Positions 28,090-36,005 of a stretch of 64,000 nt of DNA are shown in pieces. The stretch's first letter is position 1; each line of letters starts with the position of its first letter. The translations under genes and the position numbers were made by a program. The stretch comes from Pirellula sp. SH-Sr6A (GTDB taxonomy: Bacteria > Planctomycetota > Planctomycetia > Pirellulales > Pirellulaceae). The notes under the pieces were generated by a model. It searched no databases and was not told the origin of the DNA. It saw nothing but the letters and a program-made list of their open reading frames with translations. The stretch lies in assembly GCF_001610875.1 (NCBI RefSeq), contig NZ_CP011272.1, positions 3,391,988 to 3,455,987 on the forward strand, read 5' to 3'.

Positions 28090-29323
28090 CAAGCTACCAC
28101 TGCAGTTCGAATGGTTGACGTGGGGATGGCTGCCAATTGTCATCGGTGCGATGGCGATGACGGCAACGTACCCAGGTCGAACCCACGGGTTGGGAATGGT
28201 AACCGAACCACTTCTTCAGGATTTCCAACTCGACGATCCGGCAGGGCGAGTCTTCTTTGCATCGCTGAATTTCTGGGGGACAATACTGGGTGCATCTTTT
28301 TGCTTACCCATCGGATGGCTTCTCGATCGCGTCGATCGTCGTACGGTTTTGACACTTAACATGATCCTCCTCGGACTCGCCGTGATGTGGATGGCCACCG
28401 TCGAATCCTGGCAAGCACTTTTTATTGGCATCCTACTCTCGAGAGGCTTGGGTCAGAGCGCTTTGTCCGTCGTGAGTTTGAGTATCGTCGCGCGATCTTT
28501 TTCCAAGAAGCATTTGGGGATGGCGATGGCCCTCTACGCGGTGCTCGCGATGCCATTCCACTTGCTGCTGATCCAAGGGGTCGGGATCGCGCTCACCCAG
28601 TACGAGCTTCCTTGGAGATCGGTCTGGTCCTGCGTGGGGATCTCTCTATTGGTCCTATCGTTGAGCTCTCTTCTTCTAGGGGCAGACAAACATCGAGACG
28701 CCATCGAAGGACCGTCGTCGCCACTACGAGGAGCGAGTTTGAGGATGGCTTTGCAGACTCCCGCGTTTTGGATGTTTAGTTGCACGATCGCATTGTGGGG
28801 AATGATCTACAGCGGAGTGGCGCTTTTCAACGTGGATATCTTCCGAGAGCGGGGCTTCGACGAGAAGATCTACTTCCAAGTCCTCACTTGGATCAGCATC
28901 ATCGCCGTCGCCTCGAAGTTTCTGTTCGGTTGGCTGGTCAACTATGTTTCGCTCTCGAAGCTTCTTGCCATTTCCCTTTTGGTAACGTCCCTCTCCCTTG
29001 TCGGTCTCCCCTGGGCGACGCACACCTGGCATGCGTTCTTGTATGGATCTGCGATTGGAATTGCATCCGGGGCCGTGGCATTGCTGTTCTTCGCCACTTG
29101 GGCGAAGCTGTTTGGACAGAGGGAGCTGGGAAAGATTCAGGGAATGGCGCAGATGCTGACCGTATTGGCATCCGCATCGGGCCCTCTGGTGTTTTCTTTT
29201 TCCAAACAGTGGACCTCTTCCTATACGATTGTTTTTCAGATACTTGCGGCGGTTATGTTTGTTCTGGCGATCGCCGCTTGGTTAACACCGATTCCCCAAT
29301 TTGATGAGGCTGAACCGAAATGA
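28064..29323 (+). CDS. Major facilitator superfamily transporter
   Basis: A 419-aa protein with about 12 hydrophobic helices in two halves and a central hydrophilic loop near residues 195-215 (LLGADKHRDAIEGPSSP). WLLDRVDRRTVL is the MFS loop 2-3 motif A. It resembles MFS carriers of the monocarboxylate/oxalate type more than drug pumps. The substrate is unknown; the neighbours (PhyH and ArsI-like) suggest an organic arsenic, phosphonate or carboxylate compound. ATG 28064 sits within the PhyH gene, and longer starts would read PhyH DNA out of frame. Confidence 0.88.
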   Translation: MKTDSISSSKLPLQFEWLTWGWLPIVIGAMAMTATYPGRTHGLGMVTEPLLQDFQLDDPAGRVFFASLNFWGTILGASFCLPIGWLLDRVDRRTVLTLNMILLGLAVMWMATVESWQALFIGILLSRGLGQSALSVVSLSIVARSFSKKHLGMAMALYAVLAMPFHLLLIQGVGIALTQYELPWRSVWSCVGISLLVLSLSSLLLGADKHRDAIEGPSSPLRGASLRMALQTPAFWMFSCTIALWGMIYSGVALFNVDIFRERGFDEKIYFQVLTWISIIAVASKFLFGWLVNYVSLSKLLAISLLVTSLSLVGLPWATHTWHAFLYGSAIGIASGAVALLFFATWAKLFGQRELGKIQGMAQMLTVLASASGPLVFSFSKQWTSSYTIVFQILAAVMFVLAIAAWLTPIPQFDEAEPK

Positions 29324-30195
29324 GCTTGCTGACTGGGGCATTGCCCATTGTCGAAACCAAAGTCGCCCGATTTCACATCTCTCTCAATGTTTCCGATTTG
29401 GAGAAGTCCATCCGTTTCTACAGCATCCTTTTCGATCGGCAGCCAGACAAACGCCGCGACGACTATGCGAAGTTTGAACCGGATCATCCCCCATTGGTCG
29501 TGTCCTTGGAACCGAACGGTCGGTGTGGAGGTGGAACACTCAACCATTTAGGAATCCGCCTGCCAGATGCGCGTCAACTGGTCAGCGTGCAAGAGCGATT
29601 AGAACGAGCCGGTATCCGCTCGCAGCGCGAAGAAGGAGTCGAATGCTGCTATGCGCGACAGACCAAGTTTTGGGTGCAAGATCCAGATGGAACGCTCTGG
29701 GAGTTCTACACGCTCGATGAGGATGAACTCGACCATCGCGGGGCTGGACAATCTCTGGAGGTGATGACCAGCTCGACCCTTCCGGAGGAAGCGACCGTGT
29801 GGGAACACATGCTAGGGACTCCCATACCACTTCGGTCCGAAGCGTGCGAGAACAGCACCGACGAAGTTCGGTTGCGCGGGAGTCTCAATGTCCCGCTCGG
29901 GAAGGAAGAGAAGGATCGATTGTTAGAGGAAGCGATTCGGATGCTGAAGCCTGGAGGACGGCTTTTGATCCGCATCCTTTCCGGTGATCGCGAGCATCCT
30001 GCGCCGGAGCTGCCGGGCAAAGGTGCACCGGTTCGTTTCGTACCCGCGAAAGACGATGTCGTCGGGTGGATCGCCGGGAGCAAACTCGAAGGGATTCGAT
30101 TGCTCAAGTATGACGATCCACCTTGCTTTCAATGCGATGGTGTCACGATGCGCGAGACGCATCTAGAAGCCTTCAAGCCGATTACCAAGGCTTAA
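29320..30195 (+). CDS. ArsI-like C-As lyase domain fused to a methyltransferase-like tail
   Basis: A 291-aa protein. Residues 14-140 form a vicinal-oxygen-chelate domain with the ArsI/CadI signature: FHISLNVSDLEKSIRFYSIL, RRDDYAKFEPDHPPLVVSL, the adjacent pair C109-C110 that binds trivalent organoarsenicals in ArsI, and FWVQDPDGTLWEFY. Metal ligands would be H19, H76 and E128. Residues 160-291 resemble the second half of a SAM methyltransferase (MLKPGGRLLIRIL and a closing MRETHLEAFKP) but lack a SAM-binding motif I. The gene overlaps the MFS gene by ATGA. Expected activity: cleavage of the C-As bond in methylarsenite-type compounds. Confidence 0.75.
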   Translation: MSLLTGALPIVETKVARFHISLNVSDLEKSIRFYSILFDRQPDKRRDDYAKFEPDHPPLVVSLEPNGRCGGGTLNHLGIRLPDARQLVSVQERLERAGIRSQREEGVECCYARQTKFWVQDPDGTLWEFYTLDEDELDHRGAGQSLEVMTSSTLPEEATVWEHMLGTPIPLRSEACENSTDEVRLRGSLNVPLGKEEKDRLLEEAIRMLKPGGRLLIRILSGDREHPAPELPGKGAPVRFVPAKDDVVGWIAGSKLEGIRLLKYDDPPCFQCDGVTMRETHLEAFKPITKA

Positions 30196-30403
30196 TCTTC
30201 CAGCCCAAGTAAAATCCAGCGAGGAAAATACTAAAGCCAACCACCGCAGGGTGTTTTCCCCCGTACTCTTTGATCGAGTCGCCGATCGATCCAACCATGG
30301 CCTCGAAATCGCCTGATTCCTCATTGTTGGAGTCGGACCGTGGAGGGTTCGGACGGGATTGAGATCGGGATTGTTCCCCTTTGGAAACGGATGTATTCGA
30401 CAT
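30182..30403 (-). CDS. Small single-helix membrane protein of the stress operon
   Basis: A 73-aa protein: a Ser/Arg/Pro-rich N-terminus of about 30 residues, an amphipathic stretch (FEAMVGSIGDSIKEYGGKHP), and one C-terminal membrane helix (VVGFSIFLAGFYLGWKIKPW). The ending resembles the anchors of the other proteins in this operon. It starts 10 nt after the holin-X-like gene and is the last gene. The 3' end overlaps the convergent ArsI-like gene by 14 nt. ATG 30403 is preferred over an extended frame to 30520 that would overlap the previous gene. Confidence 0.65.
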   Translation of the reverse strand: MSNTSVSKGEQSRSQSRPNPPRSDSNNEESGDFEAMVGSIGDSIKEYGGKHPAVVGFSIFLAGFYLGWKIKPW

Positions 30404-30413
30404 AGTTGTTCCT

Positions 30414-30845
30414 CTATTCTGAAGTAGACGTTTCTCTCGCAAGTGATTTGAGCCACGCGAGATTCCTGGATAATTCGTGAGTGGACCTGGAAAAAGATCG
30501 GAGTGAACCTCGAAGTCCACGAGCGCCGATTCCGGCGAGGACCATCGATAAAACCATCATTCCGGCGCCCGATAGTAAGTAGGCGGCCCAAGGGCTCCAA
30601 CCGGCTTGTTCCATCAGTACCGAGGCAAGGGCCATACCCAATAGGGGCAAGCCCGCTATGGATCCTGCCATCCCCAATGCGATCAGTGCCATCGGTGTTA
30701 GCGATCGACGGAAAGCCTCTTTGGAGTCTTCTCGAGCAAGCTCCCAGTGCAGTTCGCCCATCTCCAAAAGGTCCCCGGCTAGCTGGGCGGATGACCGGAC
30801 CAGCCCGGATAGGGGTGATGGTGCTCGTTGATAGGTGCTGCTCAT
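30414..30845 (-). CDS. YqjE/holin-X family (DUF1469) membrane protein
   Basis: A 143-aa protein. The cytoplasmic helix LVRSSAQLAGDLLEMGELHWELAREDSKEA is followed by two hydrophobic helices (about residues 47-75 and 80-105) and a basic amphipathic tail with a Trp-Leu-Lys motif. This is the DUF1469 plan, as in E. coli YqjE, which lies next to the ribosome-binding stress protein YqjD. Here too a YqjD-like gene is in the same operon. ATG 30845 overlaps the preceding gene by 4 nt. Confidence 0.75.
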   Translation of the reverse strand: MSSTYQRAPSPLSGLVRSSAQLAGDLLEMGELHWELAREDSKEAFRRSLTPMALIALGMAGSIAGLPLLGMALASVLMEQAGWSPWAAYLLSGAGMMVLSMVLAGIGARGLRGSLRSFSRSTHELSRNLAWLKSLARETSTSE

Positions 30846-31066
30846 TTTCGCCTCGACACTAACCAGCCGACGATTCCTCCAACCAGAAAGCCGCTTACCA
30901 GCGTCGACGCCGGATAACGGCGAATCCACTCGGCGAGGGTTGCCGTCGACGGAGATTCCGCTCGACGAACGGCCATCGGCTTAGTTATCCGGCGTTCGCA
31001 GGGAGGAAGGGTACCGTTCCGGGTTGGAGCCCCGTTGACTGTCACGTTGATTCGATTGATGGCCAT
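30842..31066 (-). CDS. Small membrane-anchored protein of the stress operon
   Basis: A 74-aa protein with a polar first half and one C-terminal helix (YPASTLVSGFLVGGIVGWLVSRRK). A hydrophobic anchor with a Gly-rich face ending in Arg/Lys matches the C-termini of ElaB/YqjD (DUF883) proteins. It overlaps its neighbours on both sides: 86 nt with the upstream gene and 4 nt with the downstream gene. The long upstream overlap makes the start (ATG 31066) uncertain. Confidence 0.6.
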   Translation of the reverse strand: MAINRINVTVNGAPTRNGTLPPCERRITKPMAVRRAESPSTATLAEWIRRYPASTLVSGFLVGGIVGWLVSRRK

Positions 31067-31448
31067 GATGGGATTGGGCAAGGTAGGTTTGAAGTCCACG
31101 CAACAGAGCTCGCTTTCCCGTCGTCAGCAAAAAGGATGTCGCCATCGATAGTGCCAACGAACGAACCGAATGGCTCGAGCTAGCTACCGGTGGAGGGGAA
31201 GCGGGAACTGAACTGGAATGAATAGGTAAAACCCGGGTTGCGACCGCCGAACCAGATCTACGGTATAACAGGGTGAAACCCGCTAATGCACCGACCACGA
31301 ACGTTGTTACGGGTGCGGATCGAAGATGCTCTTTCCAGTCCAACATGCGCTGCGATTGGCGAACGACGTCGGACGCGTGTGTCCGACTCTGCGCGCGCAG
31401 GCGCTCCATGCGCTGTTGGATTCCCGTCGGTTCGTCAGAATGGTGCAT
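30981..31448 (-). CDS. Membrane protein of the CsbD/YqjD-like stress operon
   Basis: A 155-aa protein: a charged N-terminal helix (GIQQRMERLRAQSRTHAS), one membrane helix (VTTFVVGALAGFTLLYRR, about 47-64), a Ser/Pro linker, a second hydrophobic stretch (SLALSMATSFLLTTG) and a hydrophilic tail. It has no close family that I can name. It lies 14 nt behind the CsbD/YqjD fusion gene and overlaps the next gene by 86 nt. Confidence 0.65.
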   Translation of the reverse strand: MHHSDEPTGIQQRMERLRAQSRTHASDVVRQSQRMLDWKEHLRSAPVTTFVVGALAGFTLLYRRSGSAVATRVLPIHSSSVPASPPPVASSSHSVRSLALSMATSFLLTTGKRALLRGLQTYLAQSHHGHQSNQRDSQRGSNPERYPSSLRTPDN

Positions 31449-31462
31449 GGCGAGGGTTCCAC

Positions 31463-31852
31463 CTACTTGCGAGACGCCATCGAAACGCCAATGGCAATCC
31501 CGGCGAGCAAGCCCAATCCGGCAACGATCGCGATCGATTCCATAGGCCGCTTCGAAACGGTGTCCTTGGCTACTTGGTACCCATGGTCGGCTTGTTCGCT
31601 AACCCGGTTGATCCCTTCGTCGATCATATGAGAGGCCTTGCGATAGGCCGATCCTGCTTGATCGCAGCAGTCGGTCAAAAACGCTTCGATCTGCTCTCGG
31701 GTTTGACCGGTCTTGCGTTCAATCAGTCCGATCAACTGGTCGACATTTCCCTGAACGCGGGTCAAATCGTCGCCCGTGATTTGACCAAACTTTTCCTTGA
31801 TCGCGCCAACGACTTTGTGCCAGTTTCCAGCAAGAGTTTCTTGAGCAACCAT
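31463..31852 (-). CDS. CsbD-ElaB/YqjD (DUF883) fusion stress protein
   Basis: A 129-aa protein. Residues 5-60 match CsbD (LAGNWHKVVGAIKEKFGQ, then DDLTRVQGN and IERKTGQTREQIEAFL), a small general-stress protein controlled by sigmaB in Bacillus. Residues 65-129 match the ElaB/YqjD family: a long amphipathic helix and the C-terminal anchor RPMESIAIVAGLGLLAGIAIG. E. coli YqjD docks ribosomes at the membrane in stationary phase. It is the first gene of a five-gene minus-strand operon, with a near-consensus sigma54 promoter 93 nt upstream. Confidence 0.82.
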   Translation of the reverse strand: MVAQETLAGNWHKVVGAIKEKFGQITGDDLTRVQGNVDQLIGLIERKTGQTREQIEAFLTDCCDQAGSAYRKASHMIDEGINRVSEQADHGYQVAKDTVSKRPMESIAIVAGLGLLAGIAIGVSMASRK

Positions 31853-31944
31853 TGTGTTCTCCTTCAGCTATCTCGTGTCCTGTGTGAACGCCCCATTGCT
31901 CGGACGATTCCTAGCAAGGCGTTTCTATTTCTGATCTCAAGGTT

Positions 31945-31962
31945 AAGCATTCGGCGTGCCAA
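31945..31962 (-). promoter_or_regulatory. Sigma54 (-24/-12) promoter of the CsbD/YqjD-like operon
   Basis: The minus strand reads TTGGCACGCCGAATGCTT, one mismatch to TTGGCACG-N4-TTGCTT, with the invariant GG and GC exactly 10 nt apart. The predicted start of transcription is near 31935, giving an 83-nt leader before ATG 31852. Confidence 0.72.
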
Positions 31963-31963
31963 C

Positions 31964-31987
31964 GCGGAATTGCAGGGAAAATTCCGC
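31964..31987. repeat. Inverted repeat next to the sigma54 promoter
   Basis: GCGGAATT (31964-31971) and AATTCCGC (31980-31987) form perfect 8-bp arms around 8 nt, directly upstream of the -24 box. A second inverted repeat, CAACCA-AGG-TGGTTG, follows at 32005-32019. They may be regulator sites or the end of the upstream GH13 transcript; neither has a U-tract. Confidence 0.5.
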
Positions 31988-32047
31988 TTTTGATGCTCCG
32001 TCGCCAACCAAGGTGGTTGATGATCGGCCTGGGAGCACTCCTAGGAC

Positions 32048-33865
32048 TTAGGCGGGAACGTCCTCCGTGCTGGCCGATTCCAAGGCATAGATTAAACAAG
32101 AGTATGCACCCAAGTGGACATTGGCCGATTGGCCTTGTTGATCGTACTCGATCGATTCGGTTTGGATCCCGTCGGCTTGTGTTCCGTCTTGATGCTCGCC
32201 ATAGACCTCGGCATCGCCATTGAAAACCAATTTCCAATGGCCTGGTACGGGGAACCCGATGCGATAGTCTCTGGTCGCTTGATCGGAGAATTTCAGGACC
32301 ACCACCACATCATCGTGCGGACCCCCCTCTTTGGAGCGATGGAACGCGATGACTTTCTCGTCGTCGTTGCAATGCAAGATCTGAACTTTTTGACCGGTCA
32401 AACCTGCCGTGAGTTGCGAACGATTGGTCCGCAATACGATCAGATCGCGGTACATGCGGACGATGGCGTCGTACTGTTCGGCGCGGGACCAATCGAGAGG
32501 AACCGTATCCCGAAACCACTCATCGACCAAGAACTCTTGACCCTGAAAGAGCATGGGGATTCCGGGCGCTGTCATCATCAAGCAAGCTCCCAGCGTCGAC
32601 TGCTTCACCGCATACCGGTTGGGAGTTTCACTGGGATCGATTTCCGAAACAACACGCTGTTTACCATTCGCGACTTCATCGTGCGATTCGGTATAGATCA
32701 CCCGTTCAAAGACATCATGGTTGTACTTGTGCAAAACTGCATCGCATATCGCCTGGAGAGAACGGAGAGAGTCCTCTCCGGCCGTGATCGCGTCGCGGAC
32801 GGGATGGACGAAAGCAGCGTCCCACTGCGCGTCGAAATTCCCTCCTCCATGTTCGGCCGACTCGGTGAGCCTGGGGTTGTTTTGCAAATCCTCCGCGATG
32901 GTGATTTTGCCAGGGAATCGATTCGCCACTTCTGTGTTGATCCACTGCAGAAGGGAATACCCATCTTCATTGGTATTGTTTTGGTCATGATCGGCCGCCC
33001 GGATATAAAGCGTCATGTCGTAGCGAAGACCATCCGCTCGAAACTCCTCCAGCCACATCATGGCATTGTCGAAGATGTATTGACGGACCTCTTGTCGTCC
33101 ATAGTCGGGCCGGGTGTCGCCCCAAGGCGTCGCGGAACGCCAGTCGTTATAGAAATAGATACCGCCCTTGTCGTTCTCGCTCCAACCATCGAATCGCCAT
33201 AGATCGAGATCCGAGGGACCAAAGTGGTTGTAGACCACATCGATGATGACGGCGATTCCTTGTTTGTGCGCTTCGCGAATGAATCGCTTTAAGCCGTTCA
33301 CTCCGCCATAAGCCGACTCGACCGCAAACGGATGGGCCGGGTTATAGCCCCACGAAATATCGCCGGCGAACTCAGCGAGGGGCATCAGTTCGATCGCGTT
33401 GATTCCAAGCTCCTTCAAGAAGGGGAGCTTCTCGATGGCGGTATCAAATGTCCCGACTTGCCCCTCCGAAGTATGGAAGGTCCCGATGTGCAACTCGTAA
33501 ACGACCATCTCATTCCAGTGGGGCATCGTGAATTCGGTCCCCTCCCAGTCGAAGTCATCTTCCACGATGCACGAGTGTCCGACCGAGTTCGAGACCTCTT
33601 TCGCTCGCGGGTCGATGCGATCGAATCGCTCCTTACCCCTTCGAATCGCGAACTTGTATCCCTGCCCTACCATCGCTTCCGGAATCTCCACCGACCAAAC
33701 TCCAGATTCTTCCATCTGGCACGGGTGGGCATCGGCGTTCCAGGTATTGAAATCCCCGATGACCGAAACCTGTTCGGCATGCGGGGCCCAAACCGCGAAT
33801 CGATAGCCCTTGTCTGCGCGATGGCATCCCAACCCGGTGGTAGCTTCTGCGACTGAATTCTTCAC
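32048..33865 (-). CDS. GH13 family alpha-glucan enzyme (branching-enzyme-like)
   Basis: A 605-aa protein. An N-terminal CBM48-type beta-sandwich (FAVWAPHAEQVSVIGDFNTWN, about 21-110) leads into a GH13 barrel with the four conserved regions: DVVYNH (209-214), GLRYD with nucleophile D283, IAED with acid/base E325, and SHDE with D396. A C-terminal all-beta domain follows. The architecture fits 1,4-alpha-glucan branching enzymes or maltooligosyltrehalose trehalohydrolases; I favour GlgB-like, without certainty. It probably handles glycogen-type storage or osmoprotectant glucans. A plausible sigma54 promoter lies 113 nt upstream. Confidence 0.85.
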   Translation of the reverse strand: MKNSVAEATTGLGCHRADKGYRFAVWAPHAEQVSVIGDFNTWNADAHPCQMEESGVWSVEIPEAMVGQGYKFAIRRGKERFDRIDPRAKEVSNSVGHSCIVEDDFDWEGTEFTMPHWNEMVVYELHIGTFHTSEGQVGTFDTAIEKLPFLKELGINAIELMPLAEFAGDISWGYNPAHPFAVESAYGGVNGLKRFIREAHKQGIAVIIDVVYNHFGPSDLDLWRFDGWSENDKGGIYFYNDWRSATPWGDTRPDYGRQEVRQYIFDNAMMWLEEFRADGLRYDMTLYIRAADHDQNNTNEDGYSLLQWINTEVANRFPGKITIAEDLQNNPRLTESAEHGGGNFDAQWDAAFVHPVRDAITAGEDSLRSLQAICDAVLHKYNHDVFERVIYTESHDEVANGKQRVVSEIDPSETPNRYAVKQSTLGACLMMTAPGIPMLFQGQEFLVDEWFRDTVPLDWSRAEQYDAIVRMYRDLIVLRTNRSQLTAGLTGQKVQILHCNDDEKVIAFHRSKEGGPHDDVVVVLKFSDQATRDYRIGFPVPGHWKLVFNGDAEVYGEHQDGTQADGIQTESIEYDQQGQSANVHLGAYSCLIYALESASTEDVPA

Positions 33866-33938
33866 GTTGGATCGACTCCTGTTCCTGAACTTCTACACGA
33901 CACTCCCTTCGCAACGGCGACGCGCCAGGCGAGGACAT

Positions 33939-33953
33939 CGAGGCAACGCCTCG
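33939..33953. repeat. Short perfect hairpin in the GH13 leader
   Basis: CGAGGC-AAC-GCCTCG could form a 6-bp stem with a 3-nt loop in the predicted GH13 5' leader. It might affect translation or transcript ends. The rest of the 33866-34172 gap holds only the promoter-like elements and palindrome listed separately. Confidence 0.3.
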
Positions 33954-33977
33954 CGGATTCGTGGTTGGAAGATGAGA

Positions 33978-33995
33978 AAGCAACCCGCGGACCAA
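33978..33995 (-). promoter_or_regulatory. Candidate sigma54 promoter of the GH13 gene
   Basis: The minus strand reads TTGGTCCGCGGGTTGCTT, two mismatches to the -24/-12 consensus (both in the -24 box), with GG and GC 10 nt apart. The predicted start is near 33968, leaving about 100 nt of leader. Confidence 0.45.
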
Positions 33996-34035
33996 ATGGA
34001 AACTCGCGGCCAAGCAGATCGATCTCCTAACAAAG

Positions 34036-34052
34036 TGATCGATCATCGATCA
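34036..34052. promoter_or_regulatory. 17-bp palindrome between GH13 and AI-2E promoters
   Basis: TGATCGATCATCGATCA is a perfect palindrome (8-bp arms, one central base). It lies at -67 from the predicted AI-2E start and -76 from the predicted GH13 start. A sequence matching at 15 of 17 positions lies at -66 of the DUF1328 gene (36708-36724). It is a candidate binding site for the NtrC-type regulator. Confidence 0.45.
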
Positions 34053-34083
34053 GGTGGTCGGGAGGGGGGAGGGGTTTTAAAAC

Positions 34084-34101
34084 CTGGAACACCGTTTGCC
34101 T
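34084..34101 (+). promoter_or_regulatory. Weak sigma54-like promoter before the AI-2E permease
   Basis: CTGGAACACCGTTTGCCT has the invariant GG and GC 10 nt apart and a full TTGC box, but the -24 box is TGGAAC. The predicted start is near 34111, 62 nt before the ATG. The case rests partly on the nearby palindrome. Confidence 0.33.
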
Positions 34102-34172
34102 TGTTATCCGCTCGAGCTGGTTGATTTGCCAGCAATCGATTTGGCTGATCGCCTTCCCATTGGTATTGCACT

Positions 34173-36005
34173 ATGACCCATTCTTCGTCCCGAACGTTGT
34201 CCGCTTCCACCATGCGTTCGGTGAAATTCGCGGCCGATTTAGGGACGGCGGTTTTGGTGGTCTTTCTGCTGTACGCTGGGCGCGATGTGTTGATACCGAT
34301 CGCGCTGAGCCTGTTGTTGGCGTTTCTGCTGTCCCCCGTGGTGAATTGGATTCAAAAGAGAGGATTGTCCAACCTGTCGGCGGTCTTCGTGACCGCGGCG
34401 GGCCTTTTTACCTTGCTAATTCTGGGACTGGTGGTGTTGGGTTCGAGCATGGCTCAATTCGCAGCCGATTTTCCGAAATACAAGGGGGAAGTGGAGAAGA
34501 AGGTCGAATCGGTTCAATCCGCCGTCCAAGACATTGGCAAGCAGCTCGAGCAGGTGTTGGCGAAACCGAAAAAGGAACGAGTGTCTGGTCGGAACGGTGA
34601 AAAAGGAGAAGAGACTTCGGAGTCCGAGGAACCGAAAGCCAAGGAGCGCGGGGATGAGGAGGCCAGCAAGTCGTCGGAGGGTCCGGAGGTTCCTTGGCAA
34701 AGTCTACTAGGGAATCTCGCGAATGTATTCGGTCCGATCGGGACCGCAGGCTTGGTCGCCGTGTTCGCCATTTTCCTGCTAGTCAATCGAGATGACCTAC
34801 GAGATCGTTTTGTTGCGGTGGTCAGCCGTGGCAACTATGTGGTCACGACGGAGGCGATTGCCGAAGCGTCGGAGCGAATCAGTCGATACATCACGGCTCA
34901 ATTCCTGCTGAACTCCTCGTATGGTGTGATCTTTGGAGTGGGATTGTGGGTAGTCGGGCTTGTCATGGACCCACAGCGTGGATTCCCCAACGTTCTGTTT
35001 TTGGGGGTAATGGCGGGTCTCGTCCGGTTTTTGCCTTACGTCGGTCCTTTGATCGGGGCTGGACTACCCCTGTTGGTATCGATCGCTCTCTTCCCTGGTT
35101 ACACGGTTTTTATGGCCGTGTTGGCGATGATTGTGGTGCTCGAGTTGACCTACAACAACGTCTTGGAGCCTTGGTTGTATGGTTCGCGAACAGGAGTGTC
35201 AGCGATCGCCGTCATCACCGCGGCGGTTTTTTGGGGATGGCTTTGGGGGGCGGTCGGTCTTCTGCTGGCGACCCCGCTGACGGTTTGTTTGGTTGTTCTC
35301 GGGAGGTATATCCCGAGACTCAAGTTCTTTGTCACATTGCTCAGCGACGAGGAGCAAGTCTCCCCCTCGCTTCGCGCGTATCAAAGACTCCTTTCGGGCG
35401 ACGACCACAAATTGAAGGAATTCCTAGTCGAAGAATCCAAAAAGAAAAGCGATGTCGAATGGCTCGATGAGATTCTGGTTCCGGTATCGAAGCGAATACA
35501 ACGGCAACCGGCAGGGGAACGTCCCTCTTCGAGCGAATTGACCGAGCGATTGAAGGCGGTTCTCGCGGAGGAACCCTTGGCGAGCCTCTTTCGCGCGGAT
35601 GAAGGAGAGCATCGGCACCAGACCATCGCGGCGATCGGGGCTCGCGCGGCGACCGAGACGATTCTCTTGGAGAAGTTCAGTCAAATGGAGCCAGATTTGC
35701 TGTGGAAGGTAGATAGCTTGGGAGAGATGCCGGAACTGTTCGCACAAGAGATACTTCAGCTCAATCCCAGCGCGGTGTTACTATTATCGTTACCCCCTGG
35801 CGGGATAAGGCAAACCATGTTTTGGATTCGCACCTTGCGCCGCGGTGGATACGAAAAAGAGATCTTTGTCTTGCGCCCGGGCAAATTGCGACGTTTCGAC
35901 GACTTGTTGGTCGCGCTCCGACAAGCGGGTGCCACGGCGCTCCTCACTTCGTTCTCGCAAACACGTCGAAAGCTCAAGAATTACTCTCAGGGAGGTGAAG
36001 CATGA
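34173..36005 (+). CDS. AI-2E family permease with cytoplasmic C-terminal extension
   Basis: A 610-aa protein. Residues 15-385 match the AI-2E/PerM transporter fold: helices near 20-65 and 70-95, a charged Lys/Glu-rich loop at about 125-180, and the family core VRFLPYVGPLIGAGLPLL and NNVLEPWLYGS. Members have been tied to autoinducer or Na+/H+ transport. The last 220 residues are a soluble extension; its end (LNPSAVLLLSLPPGGIRQ, TALLTSFSQTRRKL) resembles a Rossmann-like receiver or B12-binding fold without ligand motifs. A receiver-only gene overlaps its stop by 4 nt. Confidence 0.85.
   Translation: MTHSSSRTLSASTMRSVKFAADLGTAVLVVFLLYAGRDVLIPIALSLLLAFLLSPVVNWIQKRGLSNLSAVFVTAAGLFTLLILGLVVLGSSMAQFAADFPKYKGEVEKKVESVQSAVQDIGKQLEQVLAKPKKERVSGRNGEKGEETSESEEPKAKERGDEEASKSSEGPEVPWQSLLGNLANVFGPIGTAGLVAVFAIFLLVNRDDLRDRFVAVVSRGNYVVTTEAIAEASERISRYITAQFLLNSSYGVIFGVGLWVVGLVMDPQRGFPNVLFLGVMAGLVRFLPYVGPLIGAGLPLLVSIALFPGYTVFMAVLAMIVVLELTYNNVLEPWLYGSRTGVSAIAVITAAVFWGWLWGAVGLLLATPLTVCLVVLGRYIPRLKFFVTLLSDEEQVSPSLRAYQRLLSGDDHKLKEFLVEESKKKSDVEWLDEILVPVSKRIQRQPAGERPSSSELTERLKAVLAEEPLASLFRADEGEHRHQTIAAIGARAATETILLEKFSQMEPDLLWKVDSLGEMPELFAQEILQLNPSAVLLLSLPPGGIRQTMFWIRTLRRGGYEKEIFVLRPGKLRRFDDLLVALRQAGATALLTSFSQTRRKLKNYSQGGEA

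Noticed and set aside
30414-30845. A phage holin (the holin-X family name suggests a phage origin)
   Set aside because: The family includes chromosomal YqjE-type proteins, and the operon context (CsbD/YqjD-like genes, no lysin or phage genes) points to an envelope stress role.
32114-33202. A 362-codon open frame on the plus strand
   Set aside because: It lies entirely within the GH13 gene on the other strand, whose four catalytic regions are intact; no domain in the antisense frame.
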